From Algoriphagus aestuarii (GTDB lineage Bacteria > Bacteroidota > Bacteroidia > Cytophagales > Cyclobacteriaceae): a stretch of 64,000 nucleotides of DNA. Under the pieces are notes generated by a model that saw only the letters and a program-made list of their open reading frames with translations, did not search any database and was not told the DNA's origin. Positions within the stretch are counted from its first letter, which is position 1, and the number at the start of each line of letters is the position of its first letter. The position numbers were made by a program, and so were the translations under genes. The DNA lies in NCBI GenBank assembly GCA_017051695.1, contig JAFIDK010000002.1, forward strand, positions 372,001 to 436,000, written 5' to 3'. Shown here piece after piece: positions 26,816-36,133 of the stretch.

Positions 26816-29800
26816 ATGAAATACAATTACAAACCAATTCAGGCATTACTGTTATGTCTGGGTCTTGGATTGACCGAAATAGATGCATTGGCTCAAAGCC
26901 AGTCGAATCCAGTCGATCCTTCATTTTATAGTAGCTATTCCTGGAGAAACATCGGCCCTGATCGAGGCGGCCGGTCCTTAGGAGCCTCGGGAAGTCCTGG
27001 CAGGAAAAACGAATATTATTTCGGTGCGACAGGTGGAGGGCTTTGGAAAACCATAGATGGAGGAAATGAATGGTTTCCTGTAACCGATGGAAAAATCACT
27101 TCTTCCAGTATAGGAGCTGTGGCAGTTACCGAAACCAATCCCGATGTGGTTTACATCGGAGGAGGAGAAACTCAGTTGAGAGGCTCTATTACCCAAGGAG
27201 ACGGAGTATACAAAACCACAGATGGAGGAGAAACTTGGAGACATATTGGGTTGAAAGAAACACAGGCTATTTCCAGAATCAGAGTTCACCCAACTAATCC
27301 GGATATTGTTTATGTAGCGGCTTTAGGCCATCCCTATGGAGAAAATGAAGAAAGAGGTGTTTTCCGGTCAACAGATGGAGGAAATAATTGGGAAAAAGTA
27401 TTGTATGTGAGTGATAAAGCAGGAGCAGCAGATCTGATCATTGACCGAACAAATCCAAAAGTTCTTTATGCTTCTACCTGGCAGGTGTACAGAAAAGCCT
27501 GGAAAATGTGGGGAGGTGGTCCAGATTCGAAACTTTGGAAATCAACTGACGGTGGTGATACTTGGAATGATTTGACTTCAAACCCCGGCATGCCGGAAGG
27601 ACCAATTGGTAAAATCGGGGTAACGGTCTCTCCTGCTGATCCAAACCGTGTTTGGGCAATAGTAGAAGCCAATGAAGGAGGAGTTTTCAGGTCTGATGAT
27701 GCGGGAAAGACTTGGAAGAAAGTAAATGAAGAAAGAAAGCTCAGACAAAGGGCATTCTATTATTCTAGAATTTATGCAGATCCAATAGATAAGAATACTG
27801 TTTATGGTTTGAATGTTGATTTTTGGAAATCCACTGATGGCGGTGAAACTTTTGATGTTGAAATCACAGTGCCCCATGGAGATAATCATGATCTCTGGAT
27901 TGACCCAAATGATCCAATGCGGATGATTTCTTCCAATGACGGTGGTGGAGTAGTCAGTATCAATGGAGGTAAAACCTGGACGGAAGAAGATTATCCTACT
28001 TCCCAGTTTTATCATGTCATGACTACTTCAGATGTTCCTTATCATGTAGCTGGTGCTCAGCAGGATAACAGTACTTTAGCCATGCCTTCTGAAGGTTGGA
28101 GACATTTGTTGGGCGGTGGTCCAGGTCATGGCTATCACTATGCTGTTGGCGGTGGAGAAAGTGGTTGGATTACGCAAAGTCCCACGGATCCTGATGTCTT
28201 TTACGCCGGTTCCCAAGGAGCTTTATTAACGCGCTATAACCGAAAAACCGGGCAGTACCGAGATATTCAAGTTTATCCAAGATTCTTTTCTGGAGAACCG
28301 GCCTCTGCCTTACCAGAGCGTTGGCAATGGACATTCCCGATTATGTTCTCTCCATTGGATCCTTCCATTATGTACACCACTTCACAGCATGTGTGGAAAA
28401 CAACCAATGACGGACAAACTTGGGAGAAAATTAGTCCAGATCTTACCTATGCTGATCCCGAAACTTTGGGTAAAACCGGCGGTGTGATTACCATGGACAT
28501 GAATGGTCCTGAAATCTATGCTACTGTTTTTGCTTTGGCACCTTCCATGCATGACGTGAACACCATCTGGGCTGGATCAGATGATGGAAAAGTACATATT
28601 ACCCAAGATGGAGGGAAAAACTGGATGGACATCACCCCTGTTGACCTTCCTAAGTTTTCAAGAATCAGCATTATTGATGAGGGCAAATTTGCTCCGGGCA
28701 CCTTGTACTTAGCTGCAAACCGCTACCAGGTTGATGATAGACAACCTTACGTTTTCAAAACCAAAGACTTTGGAAAAACCTGGACTAAGATCATTAATGG
28801 AATTGAAGACGGTCATTTTGCAAGAGCTATCCGAGAGGACTTGGAGAAGCCAGGAATATTGTACTTGGCTACAGAGCATGGGGTATATGTTTCTTTCAAC
28901 GATGGTGCCGATTGGCAATCCTTGCAGTTGAATTTGCCGGATACTCCAATTCGGGATTTGGTGCTGAAAAATGATGATGTGGTATTAGGTTCACATGGTA
29001 GAGGTTTCTGGATTTTGGATGATATCAGACCTTTGCGGGAAGCAGTGGAGGTAACTGCCAAAAATGAAGTAACTTTATTTAAGCCTGCAAACCCAATAAG
29101 AGGAGTTTACGATGCCGCTATCCAATACTATTTGCCAGAAGAAGCAGAATCTGTGACTATCGAAATCAAAGATGCAGCTGGTAATCTGATCAATACCTAC
29201 ACAGGAACAAAAGATAAGAAAGCCAGAAATGCTCCTAATCTTCAGAAAGGTCTAAACACGTTTACCTGGGATATGCGCTATCCCGGAGCTACTGTCTTCG
29301 ATGGAATGATCATTTGGTCAGCAAGACCACAAAGAGGCCCGATGGCACCTATTGGTGAATATCAGGTTACTTTAAAAATCGGTGATGTTGAAAAAATTAC
29401 TTCTTTCGAATTGGAAATGGATCCTAATCTGGAAGGCGTAACAGCTGCGGATTTGCAGGAACAGTTTGATTTGGCTCTTCAAATCAGAGATAAGGTTTCT
29501 GAAGCGAATGAAGCAGTTATTTTGATCCGAAATATCCGTGAGCAAGCGAAAGGAGTAAAAGCCAATAATAAAGCGAAAGCTCAAATTGATGCCATTTTAG
29601 AGAAGTTGAAAGTGGTGGAAGAAGATCTGTACCAGGTTCAAAATCAATCTGGGCAGGATCCATTGAATTTCCCGATCAAACTGAATAACAGATTGGCTTC
29701 CTTGCAGCGAAGTGTGGAATCAGGTCAGGCTAAGCCAACTGATGCAGCATATGTAGTTTTGGAGGAGCTATCAGCAGAATTGGAAGGGCATTTGGCAAAA

Positions 29801-29881
29801 CTGGATCAAATCCTGGAAACTGATTTGAAAAACCTGAATGAAATCTTACCCCAGAAAATCACTTTGGTTAAGAAGAAATAA
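26816..29881 (+). CDS. Secreted VPS10/sortilin-like BNR-repeat beta-propeller protein
   Basis: A 1021-residue protein with a signal peptide (about 1-27). Many copies of the BNR/Asp-box repeat S/T-x-D-G-G-x-x-W (for example KTIDGGNEW, KTTDGGETW, KSTDGGDTW) build one or two propellers over about residues 40-740. The tail (about 760-1021) has an Ig-like segment resembling a FlgD-type fold, then a long charged helical region. These proteins are often labelled glycosyl hydrolase or sortilin-like in Bacteroidota, but no catalytic activity is established, so I do not assign one. Extracellular binding or proteolysis-related roles are possible. Confidence 0.8.
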   Translation: MKYNYKPIQALLLCLGLGLTEIDALAQSQSNPVDPSFYSSYSWRNIGPDRGGRSLGASGSPGRKNEYYFGATGGGLWKTIDGGNEWFPVTDGKITSSSIGAVAVTETNPDVVYIGGGETQLRGSITQGDGVYKTTDGGETWRHIGLKETQAISRIRVHPTNPDIVYVAALGHPYGENEERGVFRSTDGGNNWEKVLYVSDKAGAADLIIDRTNPKVLYASTWQVYRKAWKMWGGGPDSKLWKSTDGGDTWNDLTSNPGMPEGPIGKIGVTVSPADPNRVWAIVEANEGGVFRSDDAGKTWKKVNEERKLRQRAFYYSRIYADPIDKNTVYGLNVDFWKSTDGGETFDVEITVPHGDNHDLWIDPNDPMRMISSNDGGGVVSINGGKTWTEEDYPTSQFYHVMTTSDVPYHVAGAQQDNSTLAMPSEGWRHLLGGGPGHGYHYAVGGGESGWITQSPTDPDVFYAGSQGALLTRYNRKTGQYRDIQVYPRFFSGEPASALPERWQWTFPIMFSPLDPSIMYTTSQHVWKTTNDGQTWEKISPDLTYADPETLGKTGGVITMDMNGPEIYATVFALAPSMHDVNTIWAGSDDGKVHITQDGGKNWMDITPVDLPKFSRISIIDEGKFAPGTLYLAANRYQVDDRQPYVFKTKDFGKTWTKIINGIEDGHFARAIREDLEKPGILYLATEHGVYVSFNDGADWQSLQLNLPDTPIRDLVLKNDDVVLGSHGRGFWILDDIRPLREAVEVTAKNEVTLFKPANPIRGVYDAAIQYYLPEEAESVTIEIKDAAGNLINTYTGTKDKKARNAPNLQKGLNTFTWDMRYPGATVFDGMIIWSARPQRGPMAPIGEYQVTLKIGDVEKITSFELEMDPNLEGVTAADLQEQFDLALQIRDKVSEANEAVILIRNIREQAKGVKANNKAKAQIDAILEKLKVVEEDLYQVQNQSGQDPLNFPIKLNNRLASLQRSVESGQAKPTDAAYVVLEELSAELEGHLAKLDQILETDLKNLNEILPQKITLVKKK

Positions 29882-29890
29882 ATTTAAATA

Positions 29891-30018
29891 AGAGGCTGTC
29901 TCAAAAGTCTATATTATTGTCAGCCTGAGCGGAGTCGAAGGCTTAATAAAGTGAATTAGCTACATTTCGACTTCACTCAATGTGACAAAAAATAATTATG
30001 AGACAGCCTCTTTTTTTG
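29891..30018 (+). repeat. Nested inverted-repeat element with terminator
   Basis: Outer arms AGAGGCTGTCTCA (29891-29903) and TGAGACAGCCTCT (29999-30011) are perfect and end in seven Ts. Inner, imperfect arms are TTGTCAgcctGAGcGgAGTCGAA (from 29918) and TTCGACTTCACTCAATGTGACAA (to about 29988). As I recall, sequences like CTTCGACTCCGCTCAGGCTGAC recur in Bacteroidota intergenic DNA. The element lies directly after the propeller gene and can terminate it. Confidence 0.65.
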
Positions 30019-30027
30019 AATCAAGGA

Positions 30028-30450
30028 ATGCGAGAATATCCTGAACTGGAAAAATTGAAGGCATATCAAAAAGCCCATGCCATAAAGATCCGAATACTGG
30101 GTGAAAGGGATGACTTGCTTTACGTAAACTTTGAATCCAATAAAGGATCATGGGAAATCTACATTCAAGACGAGGGCGGTGATTTCGATGAATCAAATCA
30201 AATCTTGTGTCTTTATTTGGTCTTAAAATCACTCGAGGATTATAAAGATGAAACTGATTTCCTAGCGTGGTCAAATTTTTATGGCCTAGACGATTTTGAT
30301 GATTTTTGGCTGGATTACTACCGCAGTTTGGATAAAAAAGTTTACGAAATAGAATTCCATTTTGGGAAAATAGATCCTTTTATAAATTCATTTGATTATG
30401 AATTACGCGCTGGAGCTTATCAGGAATTAACAAGGAAAAAAAGGCTTTAA
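30028..30450 (+). CDS. Small acidic cytoplasmic protein of unknown function
   Basis: About 140 residues from the ATG at 30028. The frame also opens with an ATG at 29998, but those first ten codons are the right arm and T-run of the terminator repeat, so the later start is preferred. There is no signal peptide or membrane segment. The protein is acidic and aromatic-rich (DFDDFWLDYYRSLDKK). I do not recognise a family. It precedes an MBL hydrolase gene on the same strand by 74 bp. Confidence 0.6.
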   Translation: MREYPELEKLKAYQKAHAIKIRILGERDDLLYVNFESNKGSWEIYIQDEGGDFDESNQILCLYLVLKSLEDYKDETDFLAWSNFYGLDDFDDFWLDYYRSLDKKVYEIEFHFGKIDPFINSFDYELRAGAYQELTRKKRL

Positions 30451-30524
30451 AATTCTTTTTAAATAGAACTAAACAGGATTTGAAGGAGTTGAACTACTAT
30501 TATTTTTAAGTAGAAACATTCAGA

Positions 30525-31562
30525 ATGAAAAAACAGTTTGGAGGTAAATTCACCAAAAAGGAAGAGGAAAAATTTCGAAAAATCAGCAATTGGGATGGGG
30601 AGAAATTTCTGAATTTAGAACCCACCAGTATGGATTTTAGCTTTCAGTCTTTGCCAAAATTTCTTTATAAACAGTTTTGTGAAAAAGAAGGGCGTGAACC
30701 AAAACAAAAACTACACATTCTTCCTTTTGATAGGGAAGCGTTTTTGGCACCATCAGTCCAAGCTAAATTTATATGGTATGGTCATTCCGCTTTGTTGATC
30801 CGTATGGGAGGGAAAACTATTTTGATTGACCCAATGCTCGGTCCTGATGCCTCTCCAATAGCTCCATTTGCCACTAAAAGATTCAGTGATGGGACTTTGG
30901 ATCTCATCGAACAATTTCCTGAAATAGACTTGGTCTTGATGACGCATGATCACTACGACCATTTGGATTTGAAAAGTATGAAACGCTTGATACCCAAAGT
31001 GAAACAGTTTTTTGTAGGAATGGGTGTTGCAAGACATTTAGAAAAGTGGGGAGTTGATCCTGAAACCATCACAGAGTTTGACTGGTGGAAAGCCACACAA
31101 TTTCAAGATTTAATGATTACTTATACCCCTACCCGCCATTTTTCAGGGAGAGGGTTATCTGATCGGGCTAAATCGATGTGGGGCGGATGGGTAATCCAGT
31201 CCAAGCAAGAAAAATTATGGTTTAGTGGTGATGGTGGATATGGAAATCATTTTAAGGAAATCGGTGAAAAGTTAGGTCCATTTGATTTTGCCTGGATGGA
31301 ATGTGGGCAATACAATGAAAACTGGAGACTGATCCATATGTTTCCCGATGAAAGTGTACAAGCAGCTATCGATGCCAATGCCAAGAACATTATGCCTGTT
31401 CACTGGGCAGGATTTTCTTTGGCTCAGCATCATTGGACCGAACCTGTAGAAAAATTTGTTGCCTCTGCTCACCACAATTCCATTCCATTTATTACACCTG
31501 AATTAGGAGAATTGATCAACTTGGATCAGGAGAGAAAAAATGAATTTTGGTGGAGGAACTAA
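30525..31562 (+). CDS. MBL-fold metallo-hydrolase (UlaG / NAPE-PLD-like)
   Basis: A 345-residue protein. The metallo-beta-lactamase signature HDHYDH (residues 141-146, HxHxDH) follows FIWYGHSALLIRMGGKTILIDPML. Later metal ligands are FSGDGGYG and MPVHWAGF. The arrangement fits the UlaG/NAPE-hydrolysing phospholipase D branch. No signal peptide is seen, so it is probably cytoplasmic. A close paralogue with a membrane anchor lies at 42.6-43.8 kb. Confidence 0.85.
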   Translation: MKKQFGGKFTKKEEEKFRKISNWDGEKFLNLEPTSMDFSFQSLPKFLYKQFCEKEGREPKQKLHILPFDREAFLAPSVQAKFIWYGHSALLIRMGGKTILIDPMLGPDASPIAPFATKRFSDGTLDLIEQFPEIDLVLMTHDHYDHLDLKSMKRLIPKVKQFFVGMGVARHLEKWGVDPETITEFDWWKATQFQDLMITYTPTRHFSGRGLSDRAKSMWGGWVIQSKQEKLWFSGDGGYGNHFKEIGEKLGPFDFAWMECGQYNENWRLIHMFPDESVQAAIDANAKNIMPVHWAGFSLAQHHWTEPVEKFVASAHHNSIPFITPELGELINLDQERKNEFWWRN

Positions 31563-31600
31563 GCTGAGAAATAGCATTTATTTCATGAAGATTATTAAAA

Positions 31601-31631
31601 GAATAGATGTGAAAGCATCTATTTCCTTTTT
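31601..31631 (+). terminator. Weak terminator after the MBL hydrolase gene
   Basis: AATAGATG (31602-31609) pairs with CATCTATT (31616-31623), followed by TCCTTTTT. Confidence 0.4.
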
Positions 31632-31703
31632 ACAGGAATGGATCGATTTATCGGGGAATATTTCCTAACTTAAAGAGATTCAGATCAATAAATAAAATTA
31701 ATC

Positions 31704-32825
31704 ATGAAAAATACATCTATACTATTCGGGTCAGGCTTCCTGATGGCACTAGTCATGGCATTTACTTTTAGGCCGATAGATTTACCTTATGGCATGGCCA
31801 AAGGCACTCCTGAAATTAAATCCATCACCTCTTTAACTTTTGGTCCAGAGGGAGTATTGTTTATTGGTGATTCCAAAAGCGCGGCAGTTTATGCAATAAA
31901 CACCAAGGATAATGAATTCACGAAAGAATTCTCTACCGTGGAGGTCCAAAATATAGATAAGAAGTTAGCGGATAAATTGGGTACCACTGTAGATCATATT
32001 TCAATTTTAGATATCGCTGTAAACCCTACTTCCAAGAGAGTGTATTTGGCGATCCAATCGGCCGATGGAACCCCGGTTTTGATGACTTTGGAAGGTGAAG
32101 AATTTGCACCAGTATCTTTGGAAAATATTGAATATGCTGCTGTTGAGTTGAACAATTCACCTGCAGAAGATGCCAAAGACGGAAGAGGTAGATCGTTACG
32201 GATTTCCTCCATTTCTGATATGGGATATGCTGACGGGAAGTTACTGGTAAGTGGCTTATCCAATCAAGAATTCAGTTCTACCTTTCGAAGCATCCCTTTT
32301 CCATTTTCAGATATTCAAGACCATGCTTCGTTAGAGATTTTTCATGCGGCTCATGGAAGGTATGAAACTACCTCACCTATAAAAACCTTCACTACTGCCG
32401 AAATCAATGGAAAAGATTACTTGGTAGCGAGTTACACCTGTACTCCTTTGGTTTTATTTCCAATGGATGAACTGAAAGCCGGAAAACATATCAAAGGCCG
32501 AACTATAGCTGAGATGGGAAGTGGCAACCAACCATTGGACATTTTGAATGTGAAAAAGGATGGAAAGTCGTATTTAGTCATGGCTAATTCTAACCGACCT
32601 GTATTTCGGGTAAATTTTGAAGATATAGCGAGTTTTGAAGGTTCTTTAACCGAACCTGTACCGGATAATTTTGCAACGGAAGGGGTTGATTTTGTTTCTA
32701 TGCCTTTGACAAATGTCCAACAATTAGATAAGATGGACGATGGAACCATGATTTTGCTTCAAAGAAAATCCAATGGTTCTTTGGATTTATGGTCCACTGA
32801 TAAAGCTGAATACTTGCTCAGGTAA
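31704..32825 (+). CDS. Secreted beta-propeller-like protein of unknown function
   Basis: A 373-residue protein with a signal peptide (about 1-22). Repeating strand patterns such as SITSLTFGPEGVLFIGDSKSA and DILNVKKDGKSYLVMANS suggest a propeller. I recognise no catalytic motif. Its stop codon overlaps the next gene's start codon (TAATG), so the two are translationally coupled and probably work as a pair. Confidence 0.6.
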   Translation: MKNTSILFGSGFLMALVMAFTFRPIDLPYGMAKGTPEIKSITSLTFGPEGVLFIGDSKSAAVYAINTKDNEFTKEFSTVEVQNIDKKLADKLGTTVDHISILDIAVNPTSKRVYLAIQSADGTPVLMTLEGEEFAPVSLENIEYAAVELNNSPAEDAKDGRGRSLRISSISDMGYADGKLLVSGLSNQEFSSTFRSIPFPFSDIQDHASLEIFHAAHGRYETTSPIKTFTTAEINGKDYLVASYTCTPLVLFPMDELKAGKHIKGRTIAEMGSGNQPLDILNVKKDGKSYLVMANSNRPVFRVNFEDIASFEGSLTEPVPDNFATEGVDFVSMPLTNVQQLDKMDDGTMILLQRKSNGSLDLWSTDKAEYLLR

Positions 32826-33919
32826 TGAAATATTTTTCTCCTAAAATCAGGTTATACTCACTCCATAGCCTGATTTTTTTTGTTTTAGTCTTTTTGCATT
32901 CCTGCAGTCAAAACCAGGAGGATCAATTGAATATTGTCTGGGAAAATGAAAAGGCAGTTGGTCTTCAGATCCCAAAGGATATCTCCATTGATAATCTGGA
33001 AATAAGATTAGTTCAGGATGAAGAACGGACTTCTATGCTTGGAAGATTTGAGGAGACTAACAATGGGATGATTTTTAAGCCGTTAATTCCATTTACAAGA
33101 GGTTTGAGCTATGAGCTTGTTTCTGGGGATAAGCAATTAGGGCAAATCCTTATTCCATTTCCCGATATGGGAGATGCTTACCCAGAACTAATAGCAGCCT
33201 ATCCCTCTCAAGACACTGTTCCTGAGAACCTTTTGAAGGTTTATTTGACTTTCAGTCAACCTATGAAAGAAGGGGTGGCTTTGAATTATTTGACCTTACT
33301 TAATTCTAATCGAGATACTGTGCCCGGAGTATTTTTGAACCTGCAGCCAGAGCTTTGGAATGAATCAAGAACCCAGCTTACTGTTTGGTTGGATCCAGGT
33401 AGAATCAAGAGAGATTTGATTCCTAATCTTGAAATGGGTGCACCTTTAAAGAATAATCAGAGGTATGAATTACTGGTTTCTGATGGTTGGAAAGCACAGA
33501 ATGGACTGGAATTGGGTGCTAGGGTTTCCAAAAGCTTTATTGTGATTCAAAGGGATAGCATTTCTCCAAATCCGGATCAATGGCTTATCACTACGCCTAA
33601 GACAAATTCAAGAGATCAGTTGAAAGTCGATTTTTTGGAGGCTTTGGATTATAGTTTACTCCAAGAAGTATTCACAATAAAGAATGAAGATGGAAAGAAC
33701 ATTCCTGGAGTTTGGGAACTTGGATTTGAAGAGAAGGCGATCGCTTTTAGTCCGGATGAAAATTGGAAAACTGGAAATTATACGATTCTAATAGAGATAC
33801 GCCTTGAAGATCTGGCTGGAAATAATATCAATCGGCTTTTTGAAGTGGATTTGGAACAACCTAATCAAACCAAAACAAATGATGGATTTTATAAACTTAA
33901 TTTTTCTATAAAAGAATAA
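32825..33919 (+). CDS. Lipoprotein with Ig-like/SbsA-type domains, unknown function
   Basis: A 364-residue protein with a lipoprotein signal (FVLVFLHS-C, near residue 27). The sequence has SbsA/Ig-like features: VYLTFSQPMKEGVALNYLTLLNSNRDTVPG in the middle and a similar unit near the end (IEIRLEDLAGN). Such domains occur in surface-binding proteins. It overlaps the preceding propeller gene by one base, so a cell-surface two-protein module is plausible. Confidence 0.6.
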   Translation: MKYFSPKIRLYSLHSLIFFVLVFLHSCSQNQEDQLNIVWENEKAVGLQIPKDISIDNLEIRLVQDEERTSMLGRFEETNNGMIFKPLIPFTRGLSYELVSGDKQLGQILIPFPDMGDAYPELIAAYPSQDTVPENLLKVYLTFSQPMKEGVALNYLTLLNSNRDTVPGVFLNLQPELWNESRTQLTVWLDPGRIKRDLIPNLEMGAPLKNNQRYELLVSDGWKAQNGLELGARVSKSFIVIQRDSISPNPDQWLITTPKTNSRDQLKVDFLEALDYSLLQEVFTIKNEDGKNIPGVWELGFEEKAIAFSPDENWKTGNYTILIEIRLEDLAGNNINRLFEVDLEQPNQTKTNDGFYKLNFSIKE

Positions 33920-33944
33920 AAATGAACGATTGATTTTATCCTTT

Positions 33945-34418
33945 TTATTCCAGCTCCTCTACCCTTCCCTCATAGTCAAATTGTAAATCTTCATGAAGTC
34001 CGGAAATCAGCTTTTGTATTTTGGCAATTTGGGATTTGTAAAGATTTTCAATTACCTGATTGCCATGTTTTAAAAAACCATACTCTTTCATCTTTTCGCA
34101 AAAAAACAACAGAACTTCAATTTGATCGGTTTTATCTTTACTAAGCTTTAAAAGCTTGTTCATTTTCCGACGGATCTTTTGAGCTGATTTTTTGGCATAA
34201 TAAGAATGGTTTCCTCTTGCATTCTGAAATTCTACTTCTAAATCCTCCTGAACCAATTGCACATACAGGTAAGGCTGATCTCTCCCATACAATTTGAAAT
34301 ACAAATAAGCTTTATTTTCCCTGCTGAACTTACTTAAGTCGATGAGATAGTCCCTTAGTTCTTTTTCGTTTAGGTAACTGAGCTCCCTTTTGATTTCTGC
34401 CAAACTGGGTATCTGCAT
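33945..34418 (-). CDS. Small helical basic protein of unknown function
   Basis: A 157-residue, highly charged, mostly helical protein with no signal or membrane segment. A basic stretch around residues 75-95 (KKSAQKIRRKMNKLLKLSK) could bind nucleic acid. I do not recognise the family. It starts 18 bp after the M20 peptidase gene on the same strand and is likely co-transcribed with it. Confidence 0.6.
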   Translation of the reverse strand: MQIPSLAEIKRELSYLNEKELRDYLIDLSKFSRENKAYLYFKLYGRDQPYLYVQLVQEDLEVEFQNARGNHSYYAKKSAQKIRRKMNKLLKLSKDKTDQIEVLLFFCEKMKEYGFLKHGNQVIENLYKSQIAKIQKLISGLHEDLQFDYEGRVEELE

Positions 34419-34436
34419 AAAATGCTATTTTCGTTT

Positions 34437-35957
34437 TTAGTTAAATGGAACAGACAAAAGTGCCAAACAAGTTTGAATACCCTCCAGATAATTTCCAATT
34501 CTGATGTTCTCATTAGGAGCATGGATGCTATTATCAGGGTTCGGTATTCTAACAGACACCGCAGGTACTTCTAATATATTTATAAATGGAGCCATAGGCT
34601 GAGAGCCTCCAGTAGTTCTGGTATTGATGTAATCTGAACCAAAAACATACGTCATTCCATTTTTTAACCAATTTGCAAATGGGGAATCCATCTCTGCTCT
34701 GAAAGGATCAGAACCTAAACGGTACTCAAAGGAAGCTAATTTTGGATAGGTTTTCCTTTCTTCATCTGTGGGCTCTCCTTCCACCAAGTGAAAGCCTTGA
34801 TCTACAACAAATTGTTTTAAAAGATCCATTTGCCTTTGCGCAGGCGTTTCCTTGACTAAACGCATATCAATTTCCACAATCGCTTCAGAAGGGATCAAGG
34901 TTCTCACCTCTTCACCTACCCAGCCTGCTTTTATTCCTCTAATATTCAAGGATGGAAATTGAAGCGCTTCTTGGAGGGTGTTACCTACTTTTTCAGCTTC
35001 TGCAAATCCCAGATCGTTTTCTATTTCTTCCTTATTTTCAGGTACTTTATTCATGCTATTGATTTCTTCTTCCGTAAACTGAATTCCTGCATAAAAATCT
35101 GGAATCAATACTTTTCCATCATCATCTTTTATCCCCGCCAATAACTTACTCAAAGAGAAAACAGGATTAGGAGCAAAATTTCCATATTGACCTGAATGTA
35201 GATCGTTTGAAGCCCCAAAAACTTTGATAGTAGCAGTAGCAATTCCTCTCGCCCCAAAAGTCAAATTGGGTAAATTGGAAATGTGGCGGGTGCCATCCAT
35301 GATTAAAATCCCATCTGCCTCGAATAGCTTTTTATTCTGAGCTACCACCTCTGCCAGTTCCGGTGAACTTATTTCTTCCTGAAAATCCAATATGAATTTT
35401 AAATTGACAGAAGGCTTGTTTCCGGTTTTTTCGAGAATGTCCAACGCACTTAAAAAAGTCATAGTAGGTCCTTTTGAATCTGAAGCTGAGCGGGCAAAAA
35501 TTTTCCAATCAGAATCAATTGGTCCATCTAGGAAGTTCCAGTTCAGCTCTTCCCAGCTTTCCCCCTCTTTCATTTTCAAGGCTGGAATGTATGGACTTTC
35601 CTGATCCCAAGCAGATGGATCCACCGGTTGTCCATCAATTTGCATGTATACTAAAATTGTTTTCTTTTTTGGGTCAGATTTCCCTTCTGCGTAAAGGTGA
35701 GGAACTGAAGCCGACTTCAATTCCTTTGTTTTAAACCCCCTACTCTCTAGGGCATCCTTACACCATTCCAGATTGGCTTGAATATCAGCAGGTACTTTTC
35801 CATTATTTGGGATACTCAGGTAATCTCGAAAAGTTAAAAGAGAATTTCTCAGTTCCTTTTTGGATTCCAAAATGATTTCTTCTCTATTGAGCTGGGCAAA
35901 GCTGAACTTGCTGGAAAGGAAAAAAAGCAGGATGAAATAATAATTGATTGATTTCAT
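34437..35957 (-). CDS. Secreted M20 family metallopeptidase
   Basis: A 506-residue protein with a signal peptide (about 1-21). M20 metal-site motifs are YMQIDGQPVD, RSASDSKGPT and ILDFQEEISSPE, with LHSGQYG in the dimerisation domain and TRTTGGSQPMAPF near the end. It is a periplasmic or extracellular dipeptidase or aminoacylase. It differs clearly from the CPS1-like M20 protein at 19.9 kb. Confidence 0.85.
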   Translation of the reverse strand: MKSINYYFILLFFLSSKFSFAQLNREEIILESKKELRNSLLTFRDYLSIPNNGKVPADIQANLEWCKDALESRGFKTKELKSASVPHLYAEGKSDPKKKTILVYMQIDGQPVDPSAWDQESPYIPALKMKEGESWEELNWNFLDGPIDSDWKIFARSASDSKGPTMTFLSALDILEKTGNKPSVNLKFILDFQEEISSPELAEVVAQNKKLFEADGILIMDGTRHISNLPNLTFGARGIATATIKVFGASNDLHSGQYGNFAPNPVFSLSKLLAGIKDDDGKVLIPDFYAGIQFTEEEINSMNKVPENKEEIENDLGFAEAEKVGNTLQEALQFPSLNIRGIKAGWVGEEVRTLIPSEAIVEIDMRLVKETPAQRQMDLLKQFVVDQGFHLVEGEPTDEERKTYPKLASFEYRLGSDPFRAEMDSPFANWLKNGMTYVFGSDYINTRTTGGSQPMAPFINILEVPAVSVRIPNPDNSIHAPNENIRIGNYLEGIQTCLALLSVPFN

Positions 35958-36133
35958 AGGTAGATTAGATCAATTTGGAAATTAGCATTTTTAAAAAACC
36001 TTTTCGAAAAATCAGGAAAAGAAGTTTTTCAAATAATTTCTTATAAAATTCAAACGATTTGCTGATTTGGAGCTTTATTCATTGAAATTGATAGGAAGCA
36101 AGCTTATCTTAAACCCCAACTAGACCCCAACTG

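Noticed and set aside
29998-30027. ATG at 29998 as start of the small acidic protein
   Set aside because: The codons are the right arm and T-run of the terminator repeat.
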